DNA from: Betaproteobacteria bacterium
GTDB taxonomy: Bacteria > Pseudomonadota > Gammaproteobacteria > Burkholderiales > Casimicrobiaceae
Direction of reading: 5' to 3'
NCBI GenBank assembly: GCA_003153335.1
Contig: PLYG01000569.1
Span: 1-7,531, forward strand
Length of the DNA: 7,531 bases
Position 1 is the first letter of the stretch. Each line of letters begins with the position of its first letter. The notes below the pieces were generated by a model. The model was not told the DNA's origin. It searched no databases and was given only the letters and a program-made list of their open reading frames with translations. The position numbers and the translations under genes were made by a program. Below are positions 1 through 5,895 of this stretch, piece by piece.

Positions 1-309
1 AGCAAGGGGTCGAAACCGCGAGTTCCTTTTTTTCGAAAGCAGCCGCTCAAAATCGATCTATTGAATTCTTTGTCGGCGCGCCACCACTGGCCGCTTAGGC
101 CGAATACCAGACGCTGATGGTAGTCGCAGTGAAGGTCTCTTCTGGGTCGATAGCGGCCGATCGCATTGTCCAACGTTGCTGTTCCCCTAACATCTGAGGG
201 ATGCCCACTGCACCCTCCGCCACCACTTGGTGATGCTCTGGATCACGGACGCTTGCGACACTGGATCAAAGTTTCACCATTGTGGCCACCACGCGTTTGG
301 CGTTCGAGT
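1..309. other. Left-edge stretch without a clear gene
   Basis: I see no supported gene here. On the plus strand, bases 3-98 are open and end in TAG. The resulting 31-residue tail, ending FFVGAPPLAA, could be the C-terminus of a gene entering from the left, but I do not recognise it and the stretch is too short to call. The segment around 138-170 resembles dispersed non-coding repeats that I associate with Bradyrhizobium-type genomes. That resemblance is from memory and unverified. Confidence 0.3.
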
Positions 310-336
310 CTTCCTGATATTGTGTCCCTCTAAACC
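310..336 (+). repeat. 27-bp direct repeat, copy 1 (downstream of cinA)
   Basis: This copy begins CTTCCTGATATTGTG and ends CCCTCTAAACC. It matches bases 1776-1802 in the same orientation with one difference (T at 325, A at 1791). The two copies lie 1466 bp apart and bracket the minus-strand cinA gene, this one just beyond its stop codon. Whether this is a shared regulatory element, an insertion scar or part of a dispersed repeat cannot be told from the window. Confidence 0.8.
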
Positions 337-369
337 TTAAGCACGAGGGGCCTGCTGGTTGCCCGGCTG

Positions 370-1644
370 CTATTCGACTTTTTCGAAATCGATGCGCTCG
401 TCAACCGGCAGGTCCTGCAAGTACCGGCGCAGGCAATCGAGCCCCATTTCCACCACACCGAGCCGCACCCAGTCGCGGCCGCCGACAACTCGGGAGCGGC
501 GCAGGACAGTGTCGTTCGCAGTCACGATTGCCAGACAGATGGTGCCGGCAAACTCGATGCGGTCGGCGCCGTCGTCGACATCGACCAGCACCGCCAGCGC
601 ATGCGTCGCGCCGGTCTGTGCGAGCGCCGCGCGCGCGACCATGCCGGCTGCTTCCTTGGACATTCCTTCCTTCAGCGCGTCCGGATCGAGGCCGACCACG
701 GCGCAAATATCTTCGCGCCGTCGCGCAACGACGCCACGGCGCAGTACTGCTTCCGCCCCCGGCAGATGGGCGATGCGCCCGGCGATCTGGCCGCTGCTGA
801 ATGTCTCGACGATAGCCAGCGTCGCCTCCCGCGCTCGCAACGCGCCGAGCACGACGCCCTCGAGCGTAGCGTCATCTTCGGCCACGATGAAGTTGCCGAA
901 GCGCTTTCGCACCGCCTCTTCGACCGGCGCGAGCGTGCGGCTGACTTCATCCATGTCGGCGCCGCGCACGGCGAGCTTCGTTTCCAGCTGCGGGTAGTGC
1001 GCACGGAAACCGAGCTTGACGCGGCCGCCGAGCGCCAGCGCTTCGACGCCGGACAGCAGGGAGTCGGCGTGCGATTCGCCAATGCCATACGTATGAAAGC
1101 GCTTGAGATAGATGGCGGTCTGCTTGCCGGCCTTGGCAAGCAACCGGGGGATGATCTGGTCTTCGAGCATGCGCCGCAGTTCGCGCGGCACGCCCGGGGT
1201 GAACATGAACCGCGCCCGGCCGATGGTCACCGCGAAGCCACACGCGGTGCCGACGGGATTGTCGAGCGCCTCGGCGCCGGCCGGCAGCATCGCCTGCTTC
1301 CTGTTGTTGGATGGCATCACGCGGCTGCGGCGCCTGAAATAGTCCTCCATCGTCGCCAGCCATGGTTCGTTCAATTCGAGTTCGACCCCCGCGGCCCGGG
1401 CTGCAATTTCCTGCGATAGGTCGTCGACCGTGGGGCCAAGGCCACCATTGACAATAACCGCGTCGGCGCGGTCGCCGGCCAGCCGAAAGGCCAGCAACAG
1501 GTCTTCCCGGTCGTCGCCGACTGTGGTTTCCCAGGTCACGGCAAGGCCGAAGTCCTCGAGCTTCTGGCTGATGTAGCTGAAATTTGTGTTGACGATCTTG
1601 CCGGTCAGGACTTCGTCGCCGGTGCAGATGACTTCGATGCGCAT
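370..1644 (-). CDS. cinA: CinA/YfaY-type protein, N-terminal COG1058 domain with degenerate deamidase-like C-terminal domain
   Basis: A 424-residue protein. Residues 1 to about 170 form the CinA N-terminal (MoCF-biosynthesis-like, COG1058) domain, which has ADP-ribose pyrophosphatase activity in studied members. Visible motifs are TGDEVLTGKIVNTN (8-21), VGDD (42-45), GGLGPT (67-72) with DD (74-75), NPVGTACGF (129-137) and FTPGVP (148-153). The sequence closely resembles E. coli YfaY as I recall it. The C-terminal region (about 255-424) corresponds to the CinA/PncC NMN-deamidase domain, but the family's ESCTGG active-site segment reads ETFSSG (280-285) and the expected lysine after GVV (304-306) is absent. 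This half is therefore probably not a working deamidase. The ATG at 1644 is chosen because homology begins exactly there and AGGA lies 4 bases upstream. The frame stays open to 2031, but that extension looks non-coding. Length is normal for two-domain CinA. The competence link is historical; role here is probably nucleotide housekeeping. Confidence 0.92.
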   Translation of the reverse strand: MRIEVICTGDEVLTGKIVNTNFSYISQKLEDFGLAVTWETTVGDDREDLLLAFRLAGDRADAVIVNGGLGPTVDDLSQEIAARAAGVELELNEPWLATMEDYFRRRSRVMPSNNRKQAMLPAGAEALDNPVGTACGFAVTIGRARFMFTPGVPRELRRMLEDQIIPRLLAKAGKQTAIYLKRFHTYGIGESHADSLLSGVEALALGGRVKLGFRAHYPQLETKLAVRGADMDEVSRTLAPVEEAVRKRFGNFIVAEDDATLEGVVLGALRAREATLAIVETFSSGQIAGRIAHLPGAEAVLRRGVVARRREDICAVVGLDPDALKEGMSKEAAGMVARAALAQTGATHALAVLVDVDDGADRIEFAGTICLAIVTANDTVLRRSRVVGGRDWVRLGVVEMGLDCLRRYLQDLPVDERIDFEKVE

Positions 1645-1775
1645 GAATTCCTGTCTTGTACTTTCTGTTCGGCGATTCCAATCGCGTACTGACCCCGGCG
1701 TCCTCGCGCATATTACGCCACTGGTTGCCGGGAAGCTGCGGACCCTATTGTGATCGCCCGCCGCCGTTTGCTCGC

Positions 1776-1802
1776 CTTCCTGATATTGTGACCCTCTAAA
1801 CC
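1776..1802 (+). repeat. 27-bp direct repeat, copy 2 (upstream of cinA)
   Basis: This is the partner of bases 310-336, same orientation, 26 of 27 bases identical. It lies 132 bp upstream of the cinA start codon. A weaker echo (ACCCTATTGTGA) sits nearby at 1742-1753. Confidence 0.8.
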
Positions 1803-2271
1803 CAATCTTCGACCAACGCCTTCTCGGTGCATATTTTCTTGGCGACACTGAACGGCCGGTATCAGGCGGACACCAGCCCTCCCCGGCCCGTCTGAACAGG
1901 CAATTGCATCGGCAGCAGGCGGCCATAACCTGACGGTCAGGCTCGCCGCCGAAATTGCCCAGAGCAGTCGTAGCGGAGCCGGTGAACTTCTCGCCCGTCG
2001 GGGAATCTCTGCAAGTAAATGACCCGACCACACCCTAACGGCGCGGCCGCTGGAGCCCAGGAAAGTGACGCACCCATCGCAGCTGACGGGCGCTGGTACA
2101 ACCCGAGGTTGGCCAATGCCGCTCTCAATTGAAGACAATGCACTGATTGACGATTGCAGTTGGTCTGGTGCCGCAACCAAGACTCGATGAAGGCACACAT
2201 TTGCGAACCGATGTGCGAGCTTTCGTACGCTTGTCCTCCTGGCGTGCAGGCCGTTAAGATGGCAGGTATGA

Positions 2272-2288
2272 ACTACGCGCTGCGTAGT
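2272..2288. promoter_or_regulatory. Perfect 7+3+7 palindrome upstream of the MFS gene, candidate operator
   Basis: ACTACGCGCTGCGTAGT: arms 2272-2278 and 2282-2288 are exact reverse complements around GCT. It lies about 40 bp before the exporter start codon, where a TetR/MarR-type repressor often binds ahead of an efflux gene (general knowledge). No regulator gene is adjacent, so function is inferred from position and symmetry. It could also act as a hairpin in the mRNA leader. Confidence 0.45.
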
Positions 2289-2327
2289 GTCGGATAGTCC
2301 GCCCTTCGCAAAGACGCTGGAGGCCCC

Positions 2328-3557
2328 ATGGCGCATGCAACGCCGCTCTGGAAAACCCGGGACTACATGCTGCTATGGAGCGGGCAGGTCGTTTCGACCC
2401 TCGGATCAACGGCGTCGTCGATAGTTCTTCCGCTGCTGATACTGGCGTTGACGAATTCGCCTGCGGCAGCGGGCGTCGCCTCGGCGCTTCGCGCGGCTCC
2501 GTATCTGATCTTCTCCTTGCCGGTGGGAGCGCTCATAGATCGTTGGGACCGCAAACGCGTGATGATCATCTGCGACGTATGGCGCGCGATTGCTGTCCTC
2601 ACCGTGCCGGTCGCCGTGTGGTTGGACGCCCTGACGATCTGGCAAATCTACCTGGTGGCTTTCGTCGAAGGAAGCCTGTTCGTCTTCTTCAATATCGCGG
2701 AGGTCGCTGCTTTGCCGCGCGTCGTCCCCACCGCGCTGCTACCACAAGCCGCGGCACAGAATGAGGCCGCAGTTGGCGCCGTGCACATTGTCGGTCCCTC
2801 AATTGGTACGTTCTTGTATCAAACGCTTGGAAAGAGCGCGCCCTTCCTCGCTGATGCGATCTCATACGTGATGTCAGTCGTCTCGTTGCTGCTCATCAAG
2901 ACGGAATTCCGACTGGCCAAAGCAGCTCCGTCGACTCCCTTGCGGGTCGAAATTGTCGAGGGCTTGCGCTGGCTATGGCACAAGCCGCTGATCCGGTACA
3001 TGGCATTTTTAACCGGCGGCTTGAATCTGGTAAACGCCGCGGTCCCGCTAATCGTAATCGTCCTCGCCAAGGAAATGGGCGCGCGCGATGTCGAGATCGG
3101 GTTGATCTTCAGCATCGGCGGAATTGGCGGCATCATCGGCTCGTTGATTGGCGGACGAGTCCAGAAGAGATTCTCATTCGGCCAAGTCATCATCGCCGTG
3201 ATCTGGCTGGAGGCGCTGCTTTTTCCACTTTACGCCTTGGTTCCTCAGTTCTTTCTGCTCGGGGCGATCTACGCATTGATCTACACAATGTCCCCGATCT
3301 ATAACGTTGTTCAGTTCAGCTATCGACTTTCGCTCATTCCAGATGCCCTACAAGGCCGTGTTAACAGTACCTTCAGACTAATTGCGTTCGGCTTCATGCC
3401 CTTGGGCGCGGCGATTTCCGGCTTCTTGCTCGAATGGATTGGCACCGTGCCAACCATCCTCGCCTTCACACTCTGGTATCTCGTGTTCGCCATTCTGACA
3501 ACCCTCAATCGCCACGTGCGGAATGCGCGAGCGTTTACGCATGTGGCCGCGGATTGA
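2328..3557 (+). CDS. MFS transporter, DHA3/EntS-like drug or metabolite exporter
   Basis: A 409-residue inner-membrane protein with the hydrophobic pattern of a 12-helix major facilitator. The first helix region is about 13-40. The motif-A loop GALIDRWDRKRVM is at 67-79, between helices 2 and 3. A second conserved patch, GPSIGTFLY (156-164), is typical of the MFS_3 (EntS/macrolide-efflux, DHA3) group. A basic cytoplasmic linker at about 191-220 separates the two six-helix halves, and a late QGRVNSTFRLI motif (342-352) is also characteristic. These proteins export small molecules such as siderophores, macrolides or tetracyclines by proton antiport; the substrate cannot be told here. The ATG at 2328 is supported by GGAGG at 2319-2323, a rather tight spacing of 4. 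It appears monocistronic. A palindrome 40 bp upstream may be its operator. No siderophore or antibiotic genes lie nearby. Confidence 0.93.
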   Translation: MAHATPLWKTRDYMLLWSGQVVSTLGSTASSIVLPLLILALTNSPAAAGVASALRAAPYLIFSLPVGALIDRWDRKRVMIICDVWRAIAVLTVPVAVWLDALTIWQIYLVAFVEGSLFVFFNIAEVAALPRVVPTALLPQAAAQNEAAVGAVHIVGPSIGTFLYQTLGKSAPFLADAISYVMSVVSLLLIKTEFRLAKAAPSTPLRVEIVEGLRWLWHKPLIRYMAFLTGGLNLVNAAVPLIVIVLAKEMGARDVEIGLIFSIGGIGGIIGSLIGGRVQKRFSFGQVIIAVIWLEALLFPLYALVPQFFLLGAIYALIYTMSPIYNVVQFSYRLSLIPDALQGRVNSTFRLIAFGFMPLGAAISGFLLEWIGTVPTILAFTLWYLVFAILTTLNRHVRNARAFTHVAAD

Positions 3558-3840
3558 AGCTGCGGCGCGCGAACGAGGTGATCCAGTAGCCGAACGCATC
3601 GAGTTGATCGCGGTTAAATGTCCGGTTCTTGTACGGCGCAACGTCCGGTATGGGTCGTTTGCAGAAATTGGTGGAATCCGAGATCGTGGGTCGGCTCTCG
3701 GCTAGAAAGCTGACGTAGCCATCCTCCGCAAGCCACTTCCCTGCGAACCAGGGCTCGGGGCGAATTGCCCAGGTATCGCAACCCATACGGAAAACCCATT
3801 CAGAATTCGGGACTCTGCAGCCCCGCAAATGTTGGGTCAA
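3535..3840 (-). CDS. Doubtful 101-codon open frame, possibly repeat-derived
   Basis: This frame overlaps the MFS tail by 23 bp on the opposite strand and fills the gap before the recombinase. The translation is rich in Trp, Arg and Pro (for example EPWFAGKWLAEDGYVSF) and resembles no family I know. In the opposite direction, bases 3634-3705 read NVRYGSFAEIG and end in a stop; I associate that phrase with spurious proteins predicted from dispersed Bradyrhizobium repeats. I therefore think the stretch is more likely a fragment of such a repeat than a gene. No convincing Shine-Dalgarno precedes the start. The remaining gap 3558-3848 holds nothing else I can support. Confidence 0.2.
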   Translation of the reverse strand: MTQHLRGCRVPNSEWVFRMGCDTWAIRPEPWFAGKWLAEDGYVSFLAESRPTISDSTNFCKRPIPDVAPYKNRTFNRDQLDAFGYWITSFARRSFNPRPHA

Positions 3841-3848
3841 TAACGCCG

Positions 3849-3872
3849 TACGTAAATCATTTGATTTCCGTA
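3849..3872. promoter_or_regulatory. 24-bp inverted repeat with TT core, candidate recombinase site/operator
   Basis: Arms TACGTAAATCA (3849-3859) and TGATTTCCGTA (3862-3872) are reverse complements at 10 of 11 positions and flank a central TT (3860-3861). The geometry fits crossover sites of serine resolvases and invertases, which are imperfect inverted repeats of about 26-28 bp with a 2-bp core. The right arm overlaps the -35 box of the recombinase gene, so binding could also autoregulate it. I found no second copy in the window. Function is inferred. Confidence 0.5.
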
Positions 3873-3889
3873 TGTTGCGAGATTATCAT
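3861..3889 (+). promoter_or_regulatory. Sigma70-like promoter of the recombinase gene
   Basis: TTGATT (3861-3866), a 17-bp spacer and TATCAT (3884-3889) closely match the consensus. Transcription would start near 3896, giving a leader of about 20 nt with the ribosome-binding site inside it. A second inverted repeat, TGCGA (3876-3880) and TCGCA (3892-3896), surrounds the -10 box and could be another protein-binding site. Confidence 0.6.
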
Positions 3890-3915
3890 GTTCGCACTTG
3901 CCAAGGAGCGCCGAC

Positions 3916-4506
3916 ATGACCAAATCCAAACGAGTTGCGCTGTACGCCCGGGTGTCGACCGACAGCCAGACCACCGAAAACCAATTGCTTCGGCTTCGCG
4001 CCGTCGCCGAACGCCACGGGTGGACAGTCGTTACTGAATTCGTCGACAACGGAGTGCGCGGCGCGAAAGGTCGGCGCGAGCGCCCCCAGTTCGACGCGCT
4101 CCTCAACGGAGTTGCACGGCGCGAGTTCGACATGATTGCCGCATGGTCAGTTGATCGCCTCGGCCGCAGCCTGCAGGATCTTCTAGGATTCTTGCTGGAG
4201 CTTCAATCGAAAAGGGTCGACTTGTACCTGGACCAGCAGGCGCTGGACACATCCACTCCGATGGGCAAGGCGATGTTCCAGCTCTGCGGTGTTTTCGCGG
4301 AACTTGAGCGGTCCATCATCCAAGAACGCGTTAAGGCTGGTCTGGAGCGTGCCCGTGCCAAGGGAGTGACCCTGGGACGACCGAGGACGGATCCGAAGGT
4401 TGAAGCAAAGATCCGCAAGCTTGCGGCCGGTGGCATGGGCAAAGGAAAGATCGCGCGGACACTTGGGGTTGGGGTCAGCGTCGCCCAGCGCGTTTTGACA
4501 GGCTGA
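3916..4506 (+). CDS. Small serine recombinase (resolvase/invertase, Hin type)
   Basis: A 196-residue site-specific recombinase that cuts DNA through a 5'-phosphoserine link. The catalytic domain is complete: YARVSTDSQ (10-18) carries the nucleophile Ser14 with Arg12 beside it, RPQFDALL (56-63) follows, and the DRLGRS motif (80-85) supplies the conserved arginines 81 and 84. The family's FAELERSIIQER segment of the dimerisation helix precedes GRPRTDP. A short C-terminal helix-turn-helix domain (about 155-196) ends QRVLTG. Length is typical of resolvases and invertases, much shorter than large serine integrases. The ATG at 3916 has AAGGAG (3903-3908) 7 bases upstream; a TTG at 3898 in the same frame lies before that ribosome-binding site and is rejected. 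It stands alone, without a transposase or visible invertible partner, next to tRNA sequences. It may be a solitary relic of a transposon or plasmid resolution system. Confidence 0.94.
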   Translation: MTKSKRVALYARVSTDSQTTENQLLRLRAVAERHGWTVVTEFVDNGVRGAKGRRERPQFDALLNGVARREFDMIAAWSVDRLGRSLQDLLGFLLELQSKRVDLYLDQQALDTSTPMGKAMFQLCGVFAELERSIIQERVKAGLERARAKGVTLGRPRTDPKVEAKIRKLAAGGMGKGKIARTLGVGVSVAQRVLTG

Positions 4507-4573
4507 GTGTTGAGCTTCGAACCCGGTTGCGGGCATAGGCTCTTTGTGGGTTATGTTAGTGTTGTGCCATTGC

Positions 4574-4632
4574 TGCAGAGTTGCGGACTTTCAATCCGTT
4601 GGCTGCAGGTTTGAATCCGGTGCGACCTACCA
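4574..4632 (+). pseudogene. Broken tRNA-like sequence (3' two-thirds only)
   Basis: An anticodon arm GCGGA-CTTTCAA-TCCGT (4583-4599), a variable region, a T-arm with loop TTTGAAT (4610-4616) and a 3' end GCGACCTACCA (4622-4632) match tRNA layout. The anticodon position reads TTC. No upstream segment can pair with the 3' acceptor strand GCGACCT, the D-arm is unrecognisable, and the T-stem (GCAGG/CCGGT) has a mismatch. It is therefore not a functional tRNA. It lies 27 bp upstream of the intact tRNA-Lys and may be an old integration scar or a decayed duplicate. Confidence 0.65.
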
Positions 4633-4659
4633 ACAGTGACAACAGCGCAATACCCAGAC

Positions 4660-4735
4660 GGGTCGTTAGCTCAGTTGGTAGAGCAGCGGACTCTTAATCC
4701 GTAGGTCGAAAGTTCGAATCTTTCACGGCCCACCA
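4660..4735 (+). tRNA. tRNA-Lys (anticodon CTT)
   Basis: A complete 76-nt cloverleaf with encoded CCA. The acceptor GGGTCGT (4660-4666) pairs with ACGGCCC (4725-4731), with one U-G wobble at the fourth pair. The D-arm is GCTC/GAGC. The anticodon stem GCGGA/TCCGT holds loop CTCTTAA with anticodon CTT at 4693-4695, which reads AAG. The T-arm is GAAAG-TTCGAAT-CTTTC, and CCA occupies 4733-4735. Its 3' end is repeated at 5688-5719, so the gene appears to have served as an integration site that stayed intact. Confidence 0.96.
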
Positions 4736-4736
4736 C
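4705..4736 (+). repeat. 32-bp direct repeat, tRNA copy (candidate att site)
   Basis: These bases, the variable-loop end, T-arm, acceptor and CCA of tRNA-Lys plus one base, recur exactly at 5688-5719, 983 bp downstream. Duplication of a tRNA 3' end in direct orientation is the standard trace of integration by a tyrosine-recombinase element (established for genomic islands). Confidence 0.85.
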
Positions 4737-4996
4737 CGCCCGAAACTATCCCGGACTGCCATTCATGGGCGGCTGTGACGCCCCCTCTGCTGGATGCTGC
4801 GAGACCCCGGTACTGCCCATTGGTGGGAGCTTTGGGGTCGGTACATGGTGCCCGGCGGGCAAATTTCCTACCCTCTTTTGTGCCAGATCAGCAGTATACC
4901 TAACAAATGGAACATACTGGCGAGCAATCAATAGTGGCTTCCATCAAGCCTCTTTCGTTCACCGATGCATCGCTCGGCCAATCACATAAACAAATT

Positions 4997-5674
4997 ATGA
5001 AGACGAAATGTGCAAGCGGTATTTCGACAATTGTGTCGAAGGCCTTCTCATTCGCGTTAATGCTAAGCGCTACGGCCTCGGCGTTGACGTGGGAGTATGA
5101 ACAACAGACAGACAAGATGGATGGGTCGTTAACAAAGTTCGCCAAGGTCGTAAGTGACAACAGCATGGCACTGGCGTCGCCGTACTCTGGCGAGAACCGT
5201 GCGCGGCTTGTGATCCGTCAACGCAAGAGTGACGGGCTAAACGTGATCTTCGTGATTCAGAAGGGCCAACTGATCTGTGGCTACGGCAGTAGCTGTTCGG
5301 TTATGGTGCGGTTCGATGACGCGCAGCCTGCCCGGTTCGGTGCGTCTAAACCGTCCGATGGCAGCAGTAATTCGCTGTTTATCAATAGCGAGAGGCGGTT
5401 CGTCGATCTGGCAAAGAAGGCGAAACAGATTAAAGTGGCCGCAACGGTTTATCAAGCGGGTACACAAGTACTTGAGTTCAGTATGCCTACTCCCTTGACA
5501 TGGGAGGCACCAAAGCCGACAGCATCGCCTGCGAAGGGCGCACAGAAGCAAGACGTAACCGAAGGTCCCAGTATGCAAGGCGTGATGATTGGTTGCAATG
5601 CCGCCGCTGGCGATCGACGCGGTGATGACCGTAAGGCATTCATGATGGAGTGCCTCAAGGCAGGGCTAAAGTAA
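4997..5674 (+). CDS. Secreted protein of unknown function with a PsiF-like C-terminal segment
   Basis: A 225-residue protein with a Sec signal peptide: basic start MKTK, hydrophobic stretch about 16-27, and likely cleavage after ASA at 27-29. The mature part (about 30-169) resembles a widespread uncharacterised proteobacterial envelope family, recognisable by PYSGENRARL (62-71), GQLIC (90-94), VRFDD (104-108), LFI (127-129), YQAG (152-155) and a closing LTW (167-169). Cys94 and Cys100 may form a disulfide. A Pro/Ala-rich linker (170-192) leads to a short PsiF-like segment (about 193-225) with Cys200, GDDRKAFMMECL and Cys219. Function is unknown; a periplasmic location is inferred. An ATG at 4907 is also in frame, but starting at 4997 puts the signal peptide at the N-terminus. 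Neither start has a good Shine-Dalgarno. It is the only gene of the islet and its stop lies 13 bp before the distal repeat. Confidence 0.8.
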   Translation: MKTKCASGISTIVSKAFSFALMLSATASALTWEYEQQTDKMDGSLTKFAKVVSDNSMALASPYSGENRARLVIRQRKSDGLNVIFVIQKGQLICGYGSSCSVMVRFDDAQPARFGASKPSDGSSNSLFINSERRFVDLAKKAKQIKVAATVYQAGTQVLEFSMPTPLTWEAPKPTASPAKGAQKQDVTEGPSMQGVMIGCNAAAGDRRGDDRKAFMMECLKAGLK

Positions 5675-5687
5675 GGCTTCGAAATCC

Positions 5688-5719
5688 GTCGAAAGTTCGA
5701 ATCTTTCACGGCCCACCAC
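5688..5719 (+). repeat. 32-bp direct repeat, distal copy of the tRNA-Lys 3' end
   Basis: Identical to 4705-4736. Just before it, AATCCGT (5683-5689) also matches the anticodon-stem end of the tRNA if a 3-bp AGG deletion is allowed, so the similarity reaches somewhat further. It cannot encode a tRNA because the 5' half is missing. Confidence 0.85.
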
Positions 5720-5895
5720 TTCAAAAAGTCCAGGTTTGCGGTCGCTATACAGGGGCGGCTGCGGTCCTTTGTTTGCGGCCCTTACTGTGGACATCCAGAA
5801 CGTCCGTGTTACGGGCCTTTGCCCTTTTCTGAGGTCGGTATAGGGTCGGTGTTGGGGTGCTGCGAAAGGCCGCAACCTTGAGTACTCCCGCGTCA
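5720..5895. other. Stretch between the islet and the transposase relic
   Basis: No gene is supported. The sequence is rich in TGCGG-type words (for example TTGCGGTC, CTGCGGTCC and TTTGCGGCC between 5736 and 5780). The part around 5788-5815 (GACATCCAGAACGTCCG) resembles dispersed rhizobial repeats as I remember them; this is unverified. Confidence 0.35.

Larger units (their letters stand above)
1645..2327. other. Long divergent intergenic region between cinA and the MFS gene
   Basis: This 683-bp gap holds the cinA leader, the second 27-bp repeat copy (1776-1802) and the palindrome before the MFS gene. Several overlapping frames are open on both strands: the upstream extension of cinA to 2031, a 207-codon minus frame at 1713-2336, and a plus frame ending TGA near 2019. 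None gives a recognisable protein or has a good ribosome-binding site. The openness probably reflects high GC content or decayed coding sequence. Confidence 0.5.
4737..5719 (+). mobile_element. 983-bp tRNA-bounded islet
   Basis: The segment between the two 32-bp tRNA-derived repeats, counting the distal copy. It carries one gene (4997-5674) and no integrase. The 261 bp between the tRNA and that gene holds no other gene. It does contain a nested inverted repeat, GACCCC (4803-4808) with GGGGTC (4834-4839) outside and CCCA-TTGG-TGGG (4816-4827) inside, possibly a transcript hairpin. The islet may be the residue of a larger island, or may have been inserted by an integrase supplied in trans. Confidence 0.55.

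Noticed and set aside
326..349. CCCTC...GAGGG inverted repeat after cinA as a terminator
   Set aside because: Five-base arms with a 14-base loop and no T-run; it also overlaps the direct repeat, so chance is likely.
601..1419. 272-codon plus-strand open frame inside cinA
   Set aside because: It is antisense to a strongly supported gene; its composition is that of a GC-rich shadow frame with no recognisable domain.
1645..2031. N-terminal extension of the cinA frame to 553 residues
   Set aside because: CinA homology starts exactly at the ATG at 1644, which has its own AGGA. The extension has unusual composition and spans the 27-bp repeat.
1713..2336. 207-codon minus-strand open frame upstream of the MFS gene
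   Set aside because: No recognisable family and no ribosome-binding site; it overlaps the MFS start and palindrome.
4522..4533. CCCG-GTTG-CGGG hairpin after the recombinase gene as a terminator
   Set aside because: The stem is only 4 bp and no T-run follows.
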